Shown piece after piece: positions 24,353 to 36,945 of a DNA stretch of 64,000 nucleotides; position 1 is the stretch's first letter; every line of letters begins with the position of its first letter. A program made the translations under genes and the position numbers. The DNA comes from Saxidomus purpurata. Taxonomy: Eukaryota; Mollusca; Bivalvia; Venerida; Veneridae. A model generated the notes under the pieces. The model made no database searches and was not told the origin of the DNA. It saw only the letters and a program-made list of their open reading frames with translations. The DNA lies in the NCBI GenBank assembly GCA_022818135.1, contig JAFMSR010000007.1:27011814-27075813 (forward strand), in the 5' to 3' direction.

Positions 24353-25640
24353 TCAACATTCAAAATCAACAACACTGCTAAAGTTGGAATGTCGTGCTAG
24401 CGCGATATATGCCATTCGGCATTCAAAATTTGTAAATTTGTTAACATCGTACGGTATTTTGTCAATTTCCACACGCTGGGTTCGATTTCGCGTGCATGAT
24501 TTATTTGTTATTTCGTCAATCGTAATATTACAGTTCATCTGTTCATTGGGTATATACAGCGGATCTTGAATATTCATTTCCATGAAATGTTTGTATAGTT
24601 TTGGCTCGATTGCCAGGTCTATTATATCGCCTAATTTGTGTATCCTATACAGATCCGAGTGTCATACACCAATCAGTGTATCTCGGGATATTGATCAAAT
24701 GTGTAATTTTAAATTGTATTGTTTTCTTCAGTATCTCATTTCCTTATAGTGGCAACATCAAAGGGGGATTCAACAGAGGTGAAATAACATTTTTATAAAA
24801 CATGACCTTTATCATAATGTGACTTTCACATAAAAGGCAAAAACGCAACACTACTTCACAAATGCGGTTGTTCGATCATAACCAGTATCATGATTTCATT
24901 TGTGTATGTAATGCTCAAAGCGCACTTTTCTGCCTTACCTGAGAATCAGCTTAATCATTTACTGTATACACCAATCTGTGTATAACCAGATACACTGATC
25001 TGTGTATGATACACAAATATATTGATACACAAATCAGGCAATCAGGCGATATAATAGACCTGATTACAGTGTGCGTCATCGAAATTGATTTCGTCGTCAT
25101 TGTTGTACAAATTTATGTCGATCGAAAACGAATGATCGGTCGTTATCTACAATTTCCACCGGTATCGCTTTGTCAGTTTTTGGGCCCAATTGTCAGATTG
25201 TCAGATTTTCCACTTCCTATCAACTGCTTGCGATAGTCTATATGCACGTTCTGTTTGTCGCAAAAGTTTGTCAAAGGCGTTCCTTGCGGCAGTATAATAT
25301 TATGCAACTCTTAGCCTAGACCGTTGTTGATTAGGACTGGAACATTTTAAAAAATATTCGTTCTTTTTGTCGCATAATATCCAAAAGCTCTTGTAGGCTT
25401 TCATTCCAATACGATTTGCTCTTTTTACGTCGTTTTTGAGTTCTCCGAGACAAACTATACCTACGAATACTATCTATTTCTGTTTTGGCTTCTCTTGCCA
25501 ATTTCAATTCTATATGGGAAATAACCTTCATGATAGCGATTCTTGCAAGATCTGGCGGTATACGCTTTAGTTTGAACTGGATGTCATTGCTAGTGTTCGT
25601 AGAATTGTTTTCATTTGATTCATAATAATAACGGCAGTTA
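24353..25640 (-). pseudogene. LINE relic (EN-RT linker and RT start), copy 1
   Basis: On the minus strand, in order: 25634-25331 with IPPDLARIAIMKVISHIEL and SKSYWNESLQELLDIMRQKE; 25292-25219 with FDKLLRQTERAYR; about 25190-25120 with LGPKTDKAIPVEIVDND; then, beyond an inserted element, 24583-24434 with NCNITIDEIT and VEIDKIPYDV. This is the usual order of a non-LTR element between endonuclease and reverse transcriptase (a YW-x-x-L-x-x-L region, an F-D-x-x-L-R-x-x-E-R-x-Y region, and a G-I-D-x-I-P region). Stops, shifts and the degraded G-I-D motif show it is dead. Confidence 0.6.
24614..25062. mobile_element. TIR element inside the LINE relic, copy 1
   Basis: The left end caggtctattatatcgcc is mirrored at the right by ggcgatataatagacctg. 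Further inward 'gtgtatc...tacacagatc' blocks are also inverted. It splits the LINE relic between linker and RT motif, so it came later but before the large duplication, as both copies have it. Confidence 0.75.
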
Positions 25641-26450
25641 AACTCGGGTCAGTAGAGCACTATGATCTAGTAGACGAGAGCGCTCATCCGTGAAGTCCAT
25701 GCTTATGACCGATCTTTAACACTCGAAAATTTACATAGTTCATGAATGTGTCCTGTGGCACGCATATATAATTTACTAGCTTTACCCTGATATTGAAGCG
25801 TAATTATTACAGATTGAGCGTCCATTTAGTACGCAGAACTTTGAATCATTTAAGAAGTTTATTAATTCGCGCCCATGCTGGTTTACAGTTTGATACATTT
25901 GTCGACTTTCAAGAATACCTTTTAAGTGTTATCAAACATGTCACCGTGTGAGAAAAAACGAACTCGAATCTTTGCTAACATTGCATATGCGTTACCCGGT
26001 CGCGTGTTCATTCTCTTCCATAAAAAAGTCCGCACAAACAACTTCCAGAACAGACCCTTCTCGACCTGATTGCTAAGATGTGTCAATTGTATGGAATACT
26101 CAATATATCTTTTCCTGGCTTAGATAAACTACTCCCCATACATATCTGAAACACCAGTGAAATAATACAGTCACATGCATCAACATTTCCCTAGCAAGGC
26201 AATATTCATGTAGCATAAACTATTGACCGGCCATTTGAAACGGTCGATATTCTAATTCATAAGTTATTTACTACATTGAGAATTATTATCATCATGGTTC
26301 TTGAATGCCTAGAATGGTTAATGTTCCGGGTCAATACGATATCGGCCTTTTCTAGCCTGAAAGTCAGTATATTTATCAAGATTTCTTAACAGATTTTAAT
26401 TCAATAACGCTGTGAAAGAACAATTACTGATTTGCATACTTACCTTTGTG

Positions 26451-27395
26451 CACAGGTGAGTGTAGCGTACTAGGGACCCAAACAGTGAATGTTAGATAAA
26501 AATAGCCTAATGACTATATATCAATAAGAAGGTAAACAACACAGTTCGCACATAGACCCAGTTTCAGCTTCTATTACTTCATACAGAATAGTGCATATTT
26601 ATCGAAACCTATTGCATATATGGCCTACGTAATTATATTTTCCGTAAACGTTTACTTCAAGGTCCAAATGCAAACCGTTTTGTAACAGCGACTGATAGTT
26701 TCCGAAATTTTTACCATTTTTCGCCAACTCGAATAAATCTCACACATTTCGGGTACGTCTATTTTCCAATGCGCAACCGTCACTGTGGACATACACAAGA
26801 ACAGCACAACACTGCCACTTGAGCTCAGTATTCCATAGAGGGTAACCTTGGTAAGACCTGGCCGATCGATACGGTTTGGAAACTAGTTTTTCCCATTGTC
26901 AGTATGGCTGCATGTATATGTTTACAAAATATATCAACGAAATAAAATGAATACTGTATTAACGGATCGTATTAAAACTGGAAAGCTTGTGGAAATATTT
27001 ATCAAATCAATTTCTACGAGCGTCGGTTGTGTAATATTTGGATGACACAAGGCAAAACTGTTTAAAAGCTTGTTAAAAGGGAAGAATTCAGTGTTAGAAA
27101 TGTGTGAGATTTATTCGGGTTGACGAAAAATGTAAAAAAAATCGGAAATTATCAGTCGCTATTTCAAAACGGTTTGCTTTTGGGCCTTGAAGTAAACTTT
27201 TACAGAAATGATAAACACTTATGCTATATATGCAATAGGTTTTAATAAATATGCATTATTCTAGATGAAGTAATTAAGGCTGAAAGTGGGTCGCTGTGTA
27301 AACGGTGTTGTTTACCTTCTTATTGATTATAGTAACTAGGCTATTTTGAACTAAAAATCACTGTATGGGTCCCTGGTACGCTACACTCACCTGTG
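26451..27395. mobile_element. ~945-bp palindromic insertion with ~430-bp arms
   Basis: Begins cacaggtgagtgtagcgtac and ends in the inverted gtacgctacactcacctgtg. Inner blocks are inverted too ('gcatatttatcgaaacctat' against 'ataggttttaataaatatgc'; 'cgaataaatctcacacattt' against 'aaatgtgtgagatttattcg'). The centre is near 26900. Copy 2 of the large duplication has a different ~370-bp stretch at this place. No coding capacity and no clear target duplication. Confidence 0.85.
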
Positions 27396-28546
27396 GATGT
27401 AACCAATAAAAACTTCATGGATTCTTCCCTTAGATAAACCGTCATATGGAACTCCGCTGCTGTCTTACTACAAAAAATGCACGTCAATTGCGGAAACACG
27501 GTATTTAAGACAAGGATTATTTTAGTAGATTCTTTATGTGAGGCGATATTTCCGCATACAAGTCTGTCTAAAACACGACCTGCAGAGATCTCCATATTAG
27601 ATGCCAGATTGACCGAATCGTCTCCCTTTTGTTAGGAAGTTGACAATTTGTTAGGGAGGATAAGAGTCTCGTCCGGACTCTCACCGGAAACAACGTTTAG
27701 ATAAACTTTTCGTATGTTACGGTCAATATTAAGTTACATGACCATTCAGAATGACCATAGTACAACTTCGTCAACATAGTCAAGGAAGAGGAATGTTTTG
27801 AAAACGTGTATGAAATAAGTTATACATGTACATAGTCCCCTCTCGTATTGACCAATAGAAATGATAATATACCTGTCCAAAGTTGGACTAAGATAGGCAA
27901 AGATTTTCATGGTTTTACATTATTTTGATTGTTATAGTAAATAGATTAAAAGACTTCTACTGATTCATATTAATATATGTTTTTTTTAAAAATAACATAC
28001 CTTTGAACCCAGAAATAGCATTGTTTGCAATTCTCTCCCTTGTCCGTAGACCGTGTGTTAACAATACTTAACGATTGTGGTAATCGATCGCGGAAAGTAG
28101 TTTTAAAGACATTGTTTGAACATGAATATTTTAAAAATAGAGGGTTGTTTACACACCCTCATGTTACACAGAAGTAATGTAGTTCGCCTTATTCCATGTG
28201 TAAATATTTAAACATTGCATTCCATTGAATTCTCTGTTCGTTTTAATAAAAGACGTTTACTTAACACGCTTGACAAAATTTTGGCAGACTAAAGCCGGTT
28301 ATGCTCTCGAGATTTGTGAAGAAAGATTCTGAAATCATGACGGTAAAAGTCACCCGTCGCAACGGGAAACCGTTTGTATATAGTTGTCCAGACATTTTGC
28401 GCATTGAATCCATTCTTGTATGAATACTTATAAGTAATTGTATCTTAGCGAAAGGACGCACTAAAAGCACAAGAACAAATTAAGACGGTATCACTGATAA
28501 CTTTTTAAAAAGGTTTCAGACTTCTTTCCATTTTAGTACCTGACAT

Positions 28547-28804
28547 GTGAGTAACGGACCACTTCTAGCCGTGGGAGATGGGGGATTGTACATTAAATTT
28601 TTATCTAATACGCCCTTGACGACGGGACGTACTATGGGATCACATGCAGCGTCCTCAAAGTTGTCCGGTCTCGCACCTCAACATTTCTCTTCAATCTACA
28701 CTAAACTTGATGTTAATGTTTTAAACCTGATATCTCAGGCACGTTCGATAACACATCGAATCGCCCCGGTCACCGCGGAGTTGTTGCCATTTAATTGCCT
28801 TTGA
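28547..28804 (+). other. 85-codon ORF conserved between duplicates
   Basis: An open frame of 85 codons, repeated at 34463-34720 with only a few amino-acid changes. No domain is recognised and the surrounding duplicate is nearly identical overall, so persistence of the frame is weak evidence for coding. It could be a piece of an unrecognised mobile element. Confidence 0.2.
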
Positions 28805-29749
28805 CTCCATTTAGGGTTGTCTGCAGACGGGCATATTTTGTGACAGCTTGGCACTCTTGTTTTCCTTGCAGAAATGGCGTGTCGATAACTTGTGCAAAGT
28901 TAAAAATAGATTTAAAAAATGTCACATTACTACATAACTATGTGTAGGGGTAGTGGCTCAAGTAGCGATTTTGGTTATCCAGATACATGTAACTGGAGTA
29001 AATGACCCTCATTTCATAGCCCCTTGGATTTTGGCAAGTATTAAACCAAAAATGATTAACCGCCTGCCCTTCTGTCCGTTTGACGAAATATAACGAGTTA
29101 TAGCCCCTTGATAATTTTTACGTATGATACATCTATAGAACTTTGTTTTGAAATGAACGAAACTTCATTATGAGCTTCAGTTTGGTAGAGATATACGCAT
29201 ATCATCAGTGTGATCTAGTTCTACGATTCATTACAAAGTTATGGCCCTTTGATATATGTAATTTATCTTCTCCGAAATATTTCACTAAACTATTAGATAG
29301 ATTGTTTTTATAATTCACACATTGATAAAAGCTACTGAGGAAGTGTTACATTCAGGAACTGTAACTCTATCACATACCCTTGATATGACGTATTATTTCC
29401 TTTATGCGGAGCAGTACGTGTTTACTTTGGGGAATAAAATGTTTTCAACTATTCTTTGGTTATTGTTAGAAGCGTCTAACTTGTCCCCATAAAATATTTA
29501 CAGAATACAGAATTCGAAGAACATATCTCACCTGGAGCGAGTAGAAAGGTTAATGAAGCCCTGCAGACGACATCTCCATCCGGGTTATTAAGTTTCTCAC
29601 TCCACTTTTATCGATTTCAAACTCTTCAAAGTATTTGTCATTCTATTTGTGCGGTGGATTTTCGCTTCAACACGAAAATGTAGGATATGTATGTAGGCAG
29701 AATTTGGTAAATAATTAAAATGTTAGAAAGGACGTATACATGTGGTATA

Positions 29750-29840
29750 ATGAGGAAATTATCGGCTGCCACAGGCGTTCGATTTAACCATCTGAACAAA
29801 CTTGTGATGCTGATATTTCTGCCTCTTGGTGTTTATTCAG
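29750..29840 (+). CDS. candidate alternative first exon B1 (membrane anchor)
   Basis: ATG (tataATGAGG) followed by MRKLSAATGVRF, then a hydrophobic segment (LVMLIFLPLGVYS), ending in phase 1 at a GTAATT donor. It can join in frame to the sulfotransferase exon at 42090. The same exon is found at 35666-35756 in the second duplicate. It sits at the downstream edge of the duplicated unit, just before the N gap. Confidence 0.5.
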
Positions 29841-29880
29841 GTAATTTTTAATATTTTTTTTTGAATGAATTTTCTTCGAA

Positions 29881-30380
29881 NNNNNNNNNNNNNNNNNNNN
29901 NNNNNNNNNNNNNNNNNNNNNNNNNNNNNNNNNNNNNNNNNNNNNNNNNNNNNNNNNNNNNNNNNNNNNNNNNNNNNNNNNNNNNNNNNNNNNNNNNNNN
30001 NNNNNNNNNNNNNNNNNNNNNNNNNNNNNNNNNNNNNNNNNNNNNNNNNNNNNNNNNNNNNNNNNNNNNNNNNNNNNNNNNNNNNNNNNNNNNNNNNNNN
30101 NNNNNNNNNNNNNNNNNNNNNNNNNNNNNNNNNNNNNNNNNNNNNNNNNNNNNNNNNNNNNNNNNNNNNNNNNNNNNNNNNNNNNNNNNNNNNNNNNNNN
30201 NNNNNNNNNNNNNNNNNNNNNNNNNNNNNNNNNNNNNNNNNNNNNNNNNNNNNNNNNNNNNNNNNNNNNNNNNNNNNNNNNNNNNNNNNNNNNNNNNNNN
30301 NNNNNNNNNNNNNNNNNNNNNNNNNNNNNNNNNNNNNNNNNNNNNNNNNNNNNNNNNNNNNNNNNNNNNNNNNNNNNNNN
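29881..30380. other. assembly gap (500 N)
   Basis: Exactly 500 N, so the true length is unknown. It falls between the two copies of the large duplication. Open frames reported across it are meaningless. Confidence 1.
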
Positions 30381-30839
30381 CGATTCAGATTATTCAAATC
30401 TAAGCACATTTGCGAAATAAAACGGTAAACATTACCAACGGTCGAACTTTTCAAGTGAGCAGGCGATCTTGTTTTTGGTAACTGAACATATTAACCGACA
30501 TTATTTACAGCTCGGGTATACAATGGACTAAGATAGTCATCGAAGTATCCAAAAACACAAAAAGAAACACAAGATAATGCGCATAAGATTAAATATCGGA
30601 TTTTAACTTACCCCAATTGTAAAAGTTCCTCGCGAAAACTAATTATCTGTGCTCACTTTTGCCCCAATATCCGGTGGTCGTTCATCCGCAGTGAGAATAC
30701 GGCTTATTGTTCTGTTATCAACTGATGTATACAAGTAAGTTAGCAAGGAAGTAAGGAAGCAAGCAAGCAAGTAGTTTGTTATTGTGACATGTGCATAACT
30801 TAAAAAAGTCATACGACATTCAACATTCAAAATCAACAA

Positions 30840-32110
30840 CACTGCTAAAGTTGGAATGTCGTGCTAGCGCGATATATGCCATTCGGCATTCAAAATTTGT
30901 AAATTTGTTAACATCGTACGGTATTTTGTCAATTTCCACACGCTGGGTTCGATTTCGCGTGCATGATTTATTTGTTATTTCGTCAATCGTAATATTACAG
31001 TTCATCTGTTCATTGGGTATATACAGCGGATCTTGAATATTCATTTCCATGAAATGTTTGTATAGTTTTGGCTCGATTGCCAGGTCTATTATATCGCCTA
31101 ATTTGTGTATCATATACAGATCCGAGTGTCATACACCAATCAGTGTATCTGGTAATACACAAATCGGGATATTGATCAAATGTGTAATTTTAAATTGTAT
31201 TGTTTTCTTCAGTATCTCATTTCCTTATAGTGGCAACATCAAAGGGGGATTCAACAGAGGTGAAATAACATTTTTATAAAACATGACCTTTATCATAAGT
31301 GACTTTCACATAAAAGGCAAAAACGCAACACTACTTCACAAATGCGGTTGTTCGATCATAACCAGTATCATGATTTCATTTGTGTGTGTAATGCTCAAAG
31401 CGCACTTTTCTGCCTTACCTGAGAATCAGCTTAATCATTTACTGTATACACCAATCTGTGTATAACCAGATACACTGATCTGTGTATGATACACAAATAT
31501 ATTGATACACAAATCAGGCAATCAGGCGATATAATAGACCTGATTACAGTGTGCGTCATCGAAATTGATTTCGTCGTCATTGTTGTACAAATTTATGTCG
31601 ATCGAAAACGAATGATCGGTCGTTATCTACAATTTCCACCGGTATCGCTTTGTCAGTTTTTGGGCCCAATTGTCAGATGTTCCACTTCCTATCAACTGCT
31701 TGCGATAGTCTACATGCACGTTCTGTTTGTCGCAAAAGTTTGTCAAAGGCGTTCCTTGCGGCAGTATAATATTATGCAACTCTTAGCCTAGACCGTTGTT
31801 GATTAGGACTGGAACATTTTAAAAAATATTCGTTCTTTTTGTCGCATAATATCCAAAAGCTTGTAGGCTTTCATTCCAATACGATTTGCTCCTTTTTACG
31901 TCGTTTTTGAGTTGTCCGAGACAAACTATACCTAGGAATACTATCTATTTCTGTTTTGGCTTCTCTTGCCAATTTCAATTCTATATGGGAAATAACCTCC
32001 ATGATAGCGATTCTTGCAAGATCTGGCGGTATACCCTTTAGTTTGAAGCGGATGTCATTGCTAGTGTTCGTAGAATTGTTTTCATTTGATTCATAATAAT
32101 AACGGCAGTT
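30840..32110 (-). pseudogene. LINE relic, copy 2
   Basis: Duplicate of the minus-strand LINE relic at 24353-25640, carrying additional frameshifts relative to copy 1 (ccaaaagcttgtagg instead of ccaaaagctcttgtagg). The RT-start block (NCNITIDEIT) at 30900-31060 is intact as in copy 1. Confidence 0.6.
31081..31542. mobile_element. TIR element inside the LINE relic, copy 2
   Basis: Same ends as 24614-25062 (caggtctattatatcgcc inverted at the right). It keeps 'ggtaatacacaaat' near 31150 that copy 1 has lost. Confidence 0.75.
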
Positions 32111-35100
32111 AAACTCGGGTCAGTAGAGCACTATGATCTAGTAGACGAGAGCGGTCATCCGTGAAGTCCATGCTGATGAACGATCTTTAACACTCGAAAA
32201 TTTACATAGTTCATGAATGTGTCCTGTGGCACACATATATAATTTACTAGCTTTACCCTGCGTTGATATTGAAGCGTAATTATTACAGATTGAGCGTCCA
32301 TTTAGTACGCAGAACTTTGAATCATTAAGAAGTTTATTAATTCGCGCCCATGCTGGTTTACAGTTTTATACATTTGTCGACTTTCAAGAATACCTTTTAA
32401 GTGTTATCAAACATGGCATCGTGTGAGAAAAAACGAACTCGAATCTTTGCTTACATTGCATATGCGTTACCCGGTCGCGTGTTTCTCTTCCATAAAAAAA
32501 GTCCGTACAAACAATTTCCAGAACAGACCCTTCTCGACCTGCTTGCTAAGATGTGTCAATTGTATGGAATACTCAATATATCTTTTCCTGGCTTAGATAA
32601 ACTACTCCCCACACATAACTGAAACACCAGTGAAATAATACAGTCACATGTATCATACATTTCCCTAGCAAGGCAATATTCATGTAGCATAAACTATTGA
32701 CCGGCCATTTGAAACGGTCGATATTCTAATTTATTTACTACATTGAGAATTATTATCATCATGGTTCTTGAATGCCTAGAATGGTTAATGTTCCGGGTCA
32801 ATACGATATCGGCCTTTTCTAGCCTGAAAGTCAGTATATTTGTCAAGATTTCTTAACAGATTTTAATTCAATAACGCTGTGAAAGAACAATTACTGATTT
32901 GCATACATACCTTTGTGTAGTGCCTTTAAGCGAAGCACTCAATGATGTTTCATGATCTTGTAGCAGTTTTTTCTCCCCGGAAATATGTAAAATAGACATG
33001 GTGAAGGGGAACTGTGGGGTGGGGTTCGAATATACGCTCGTTGTGTATAGTATGTAATTTCGTGAATTAGGTACATGATTGTAAGTAACTAATGTGGATA
33101 AACATACGTTGGCGATGTCGCAGCTGTTGTAAAGAATGTGTTTATAACTTTCTGGTTAATAAAGGTTTTGATGAATTTCTTTCCTGGACTGAGTTGAATT
33201 GACTTTACCACATATTTATAGCTTTTTGAGAAAATCATCGATATTAACTACTCATTGATTAAATCATACATCATTTATACCCGAGTGTAACCAATAAAAA
33301 CTTCATGGATTCTTCCCTTAGATAAACCGTCATATGGAACTCCGCTGCTGTCTTACTACAAAAATGCACGTCAATTGCGGAAATAAGGTATTTTAGACAA
33401 GGATTATTTTAGTAGATTCTTTATGTGAGGCGATATTTCCGCGTACAAGTCTGTCTAAAACACGACCTGCAGAGATCTCCACATTAGACGCCTGATCGAC
33501 CGATTCGTCTCCCTTTTGTTAGGAAGTTGACAGTTTGTTAGGGAGCTTATCTCGTTCGGACTCTCACCGGAAACAACGTTTAGATAAACTTTTCTCATGT
33601 AACTGTCAATTAAGTTACATGAACATTCAAAATGACCATAGTACAACTTCGTCAACATAGTCAAGGAAGAGGAATGTTTTGAAAACGTGTATGAAAAAAG
33701 TTATACAATCATAGTCACCACTCGTATTGACCAATAGTTCTAAATGTTAATATACCTGTCCAAAGTTGGACTAAGATAGTCAAAAGATTTTCATTGGTAT
33801 TACATTATTTTGATTGTTATAGTAAATACTAAACAGATTAAAAGACTTCTATTGATTTCTATTATATGATTTTTTATGGTTTCTGTAAACAATAATATAA
33901 CTTTGAATCCAAAGGAAATAGCTTTTTTTTTGCAATTCTTACCCTTGTCCGTAGACCTGTCACCATGTGTTAACAATACCTAACGATAGTGGCAATCGAA
34001 TCGGTCGCGGAAAGTAGTTTTAAAGACATTATTTGAACATGAATATTTTAAAATAGAGGGTTGTTTACACACCCTCATGTTACACAGAAGTAATGTAGTT
34101 CGTCTTATTCCATGTGTAAATATTTAAACATTGCATTCCATTGAATTCTCTGTTCGTTTTAATAAAAGACGTTTACTTAATACGCTTGACAAAATTTTGG
34201 CGGAATAAAGCCGGTTATGCTCTCAAGATTGGTGAAGAAAGATTCTGAAATCATGACGGTAAAAGTCACCCGTCGCAACGGGAAGCCGTTTGTATATAGT
34301 TGGCCAGACATTTTGCGCATTGAATCCATTCTTGTGTGAATACTAATAAGTAATTGTATCTTATAGAAAGGACGCACTAAAAGCACAAGAACAAATTAAG
34401 ACGGTATCAATCATAATTTTTTAAAAAGGTTTCAAACTTCTTTGCATTTTAGTACCTGACATGTGAGTAACGGACCACTTCTAGTCGTGGGAGGTGGGGG
34501 ATTGTACATTAAATTTTTATCTAATACGCCCTTGGCGACGGGACGTACTATGGGATCACATGCAGCGTCCTCAAAGTTGTCCGGTCTCGCACCTCAACAT
34601 TTCTCTTCAATCTACACTAAACTTGATGTTAATGTTTTAAACCTGATATCTCAGGCACGTTCGATAACACATCGAATCGCCCCAGTCACCGCGGAGTTGT
34701 TGCCATTTAATTGCCTTTGACTCCATTTAGGGTTGTCCGCAGACGGGCATATTTTGTGACAGCTTGGCACTCTTGTTTTCCTTGCAGAAATGGCGTGTCG
34801 ATAACTTGTGCAAAGTTAAAAATAGATTTAAAAAATGTCACATTACTACATAACTAAGTGTAGGGGTAGTGGCTCAAGTAGCGATTTTGGTTATCCAGAT
34901 ACATGTAACTGGAGTAAATGACCCTCATTTCATAGCCCTTTGGATTTTGGCAAGTATTAAACCAAAAATGATTAACCGCCTGCCCTTCTGTCCGTTCGAC
35001 GAAATATAACGAGTTATAGCCCCTTGATAATTTTTACGTATGATACATCTATAGAACTTCGTTTTGAAATGAACGAAACTTTATTATGAGCTTCAGTTTG

Positions 35101-35665
35101 GTAGAGATATACGCATATCATCAGTGTGATCTAGTTGTACGATTCATAACAAAGTTATGGCCCTTTGATATAGGTAATCTATCTTCGCCGAAATATATCA
35201 CTAAACTATTACATAGATTGTTTTTATAATTCACACATTGATAAAAGCTACTGAGGAAGTGTTACATTCAGGAACTGTAACTCTATCACATACCCTTGAT
35301 ATGACGTATTATTTCCTTTATGCGGAGCAGTACGTGTTTACTTTGGGGAATACAATGTTTTCAACTATTCCTTGGTTATTGTTAGAAGCGTCTAACGTGT
35401 GCCCATAAAATATTTACAGACTACAGAATTCGAAGAACGTATCTCACCTGGAGCGAGTAGAAAGGTTAATGAAGCCCTGCAGACGACATATCCATCCGGG
35501 TTATTAAGTTTCTCACTCCACTTTTATCGATTTCAAACACTTCAAAGTATTTGTCATTTTATTTGTGCGGTGGATTTTCGCTTCAACACGAAAATGTAGG
35601 ATATGTATGTAGGCAGAATTTGGTAAATAATTAAACTGTAAGAAAGGACGTATACATGTGGTATG

Positions 35666-35756
35666 ATGAGGAAATTATCGGCTGCCACAGGCGTTCGATT
35701 TAACCATCTGAACAAACTTGTGATGCTGTTATTTCTGCCTCTTGGTGTTTATTCAG
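35666..35756 (+). CDS. candidate alternative first exon B2 (membrane anchor)
   Basis: Near-identical duplicate of the exon at 29750-29840, with LVMLLFLPLGVYS instead of LVMLIFLPLGVYS. A T-to-G change creates an extra in-frame ATG one codon earlier (35663). It ends in phase 1 at a GTAATT donor and is compatible with the acceptor at 42090. Confidence 0.5.
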
Positions 35757-36027
35757 GTAATTATTAAAAATATTTAACTGAATCTTCTTCGAACATGCGA
35801 GGATTCGACATTCATGTAGCAAGTTAATCATGAATCATTAATTTAACGTTCTTCTTTTATTATGGTACTTGTACAATGTAAATGAAGTTGGTTACCGATT
35901 TCGTGAAGTGGTACCCATATCCTGCACCGTAAGTCCTGCAAAACTACATATTAAGAGAGAAAAAGCTTACTCGGGTAAATAAGATGTCAAATGTATTTAG
36001 TACAGGAAGTAAGGAATGTCATTTTAT

Positions 36028-36583
36028 GCACCAAGAGGTGGGCATGTTAAAACCGCTCTCCGTCCGTCGGATATTAAGCTTAATATACGAAGTCGTATGC
36101 AGGACCCGCGTCCCTACCACATATATTAAGGTCATACTTATGAGTTAGAGGTAATGGAATCCCGTATAATGCTCACATTCGTGTCTGGACTGAGACTCTG
36201 CCATATATTGAAGGATTTTAAAATAACTTGGCACAAATGTTCAATACATGAAGACAACATAATTATCGCGTGCAATACCCACGAGTCTACCTCAAAGGTT
36301 AATGTCACACTAAGAGTTTAACTGTCATGCTATGCACAGGAAGTCCCGAGTCTTTACGTTGACGGTCAAGGCCACACTTAGTGGTCAGCTGTTGCAGAAT
36401 CCGGATATGCACTGTTCATATCCGAATTGTAACAAATGTATTTGAATTATCTAAAAATAAATTGGCAAAATTTTCAGCACCTTCAGATAAAGTGTCATGT
36501 GCAAGTACTACGTTCCCCACCTTGAATGTCGCGATAACAGACTATGAGACACCACTTTGTCGGCATTCGTCACTCTTGTTTCG
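36028..36583. mobile_element. diverged relative of the atgcccccgaa MITE
   Basis: Starts 'atgcaccaagaggtgggcat' with 'ctccgtccgtcgg', carries the 'gtgtctggactgagactctg' block and ends 'tcggcattcgtcactcttgt', in line with 17043-17520 but much decayed. Confidence 0.55.
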
Positions 36584-36652
36584 AGATACTGTTTACAGGC
36601 TGTACACATAAACTGCGCGAGAACCGTTTATATCCATATCAAGAAGTGTCGG

Positions 36653-36945
36653 ATTTTGTTTGTAACGAACGGATATGATTTTGCTTGTAACTGACGATTT
36701 TGCTTGTAACGAACGGAAATGATTTTGCTTGTAACTGATGATTTTGTTTGTAACGAACGGATATGATTTTGCCTGTAACTGATGATTTTGTTCGTAACGA
36801 ACGGATATGACTTTGCTTGTAACTGATGATTTTGTTTGTAACGAACGGATATGATTTTGCTTGTAACTGACGATTTTGCTTGTAACTGACGATTTTGCTT
36901 GTAACGAACGGAAATGATTTTGCTTTTAACGAACGATTTTATATA
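36653..36945 (+). repeat. 44-bp higher-order tandem repeat
   Basis: Two related sub-units alternate: a 25-mer gattttgtttgtaacgaacg+gatat and a 19-mer gattttgcttgtaactgac. Together they give a 44-bp period repeated about six times, with one stutter near 36860-36890 where the 19-mer occurs twice. Confidence 0.85.

Larger units (their letters stand above)
24227..29879. repeat. large tandem duplication, copy 1
   Basis: From 'agaatacggcttattgttct' onward this stretch is nearly identical to 30694-35797, in the same orientation, with only scattered substitutions and small indels. Both copies carry the same LINE relic, the same TIR element and the same signal-anchor exon at the end. Copy 1 differs by a ~945-bp palindromic insertion at 26451-27395. 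It runs into an N gap at 29881. Confidence 0.95.
30694..35797. repeat. large tandem duplication, copy 2
   Basis: Second copy of 24227-29879. Differences include a 2-base loss and 1-base gain in the LINE linker (near 31858 and 31891), a few-base restoration near 31150, and 370 bp at 32918-33287 in place of the copy-1 palindromic insertion. Ends with first exon B2 and diverges shortly after its donor. Confidence 0.95.

Noticed and set aside
29837..30454. ORFs of 180-205 codons across 29881-30380 and 53382-53881
   Set aside because: They consist of N positions in assembly gaps.
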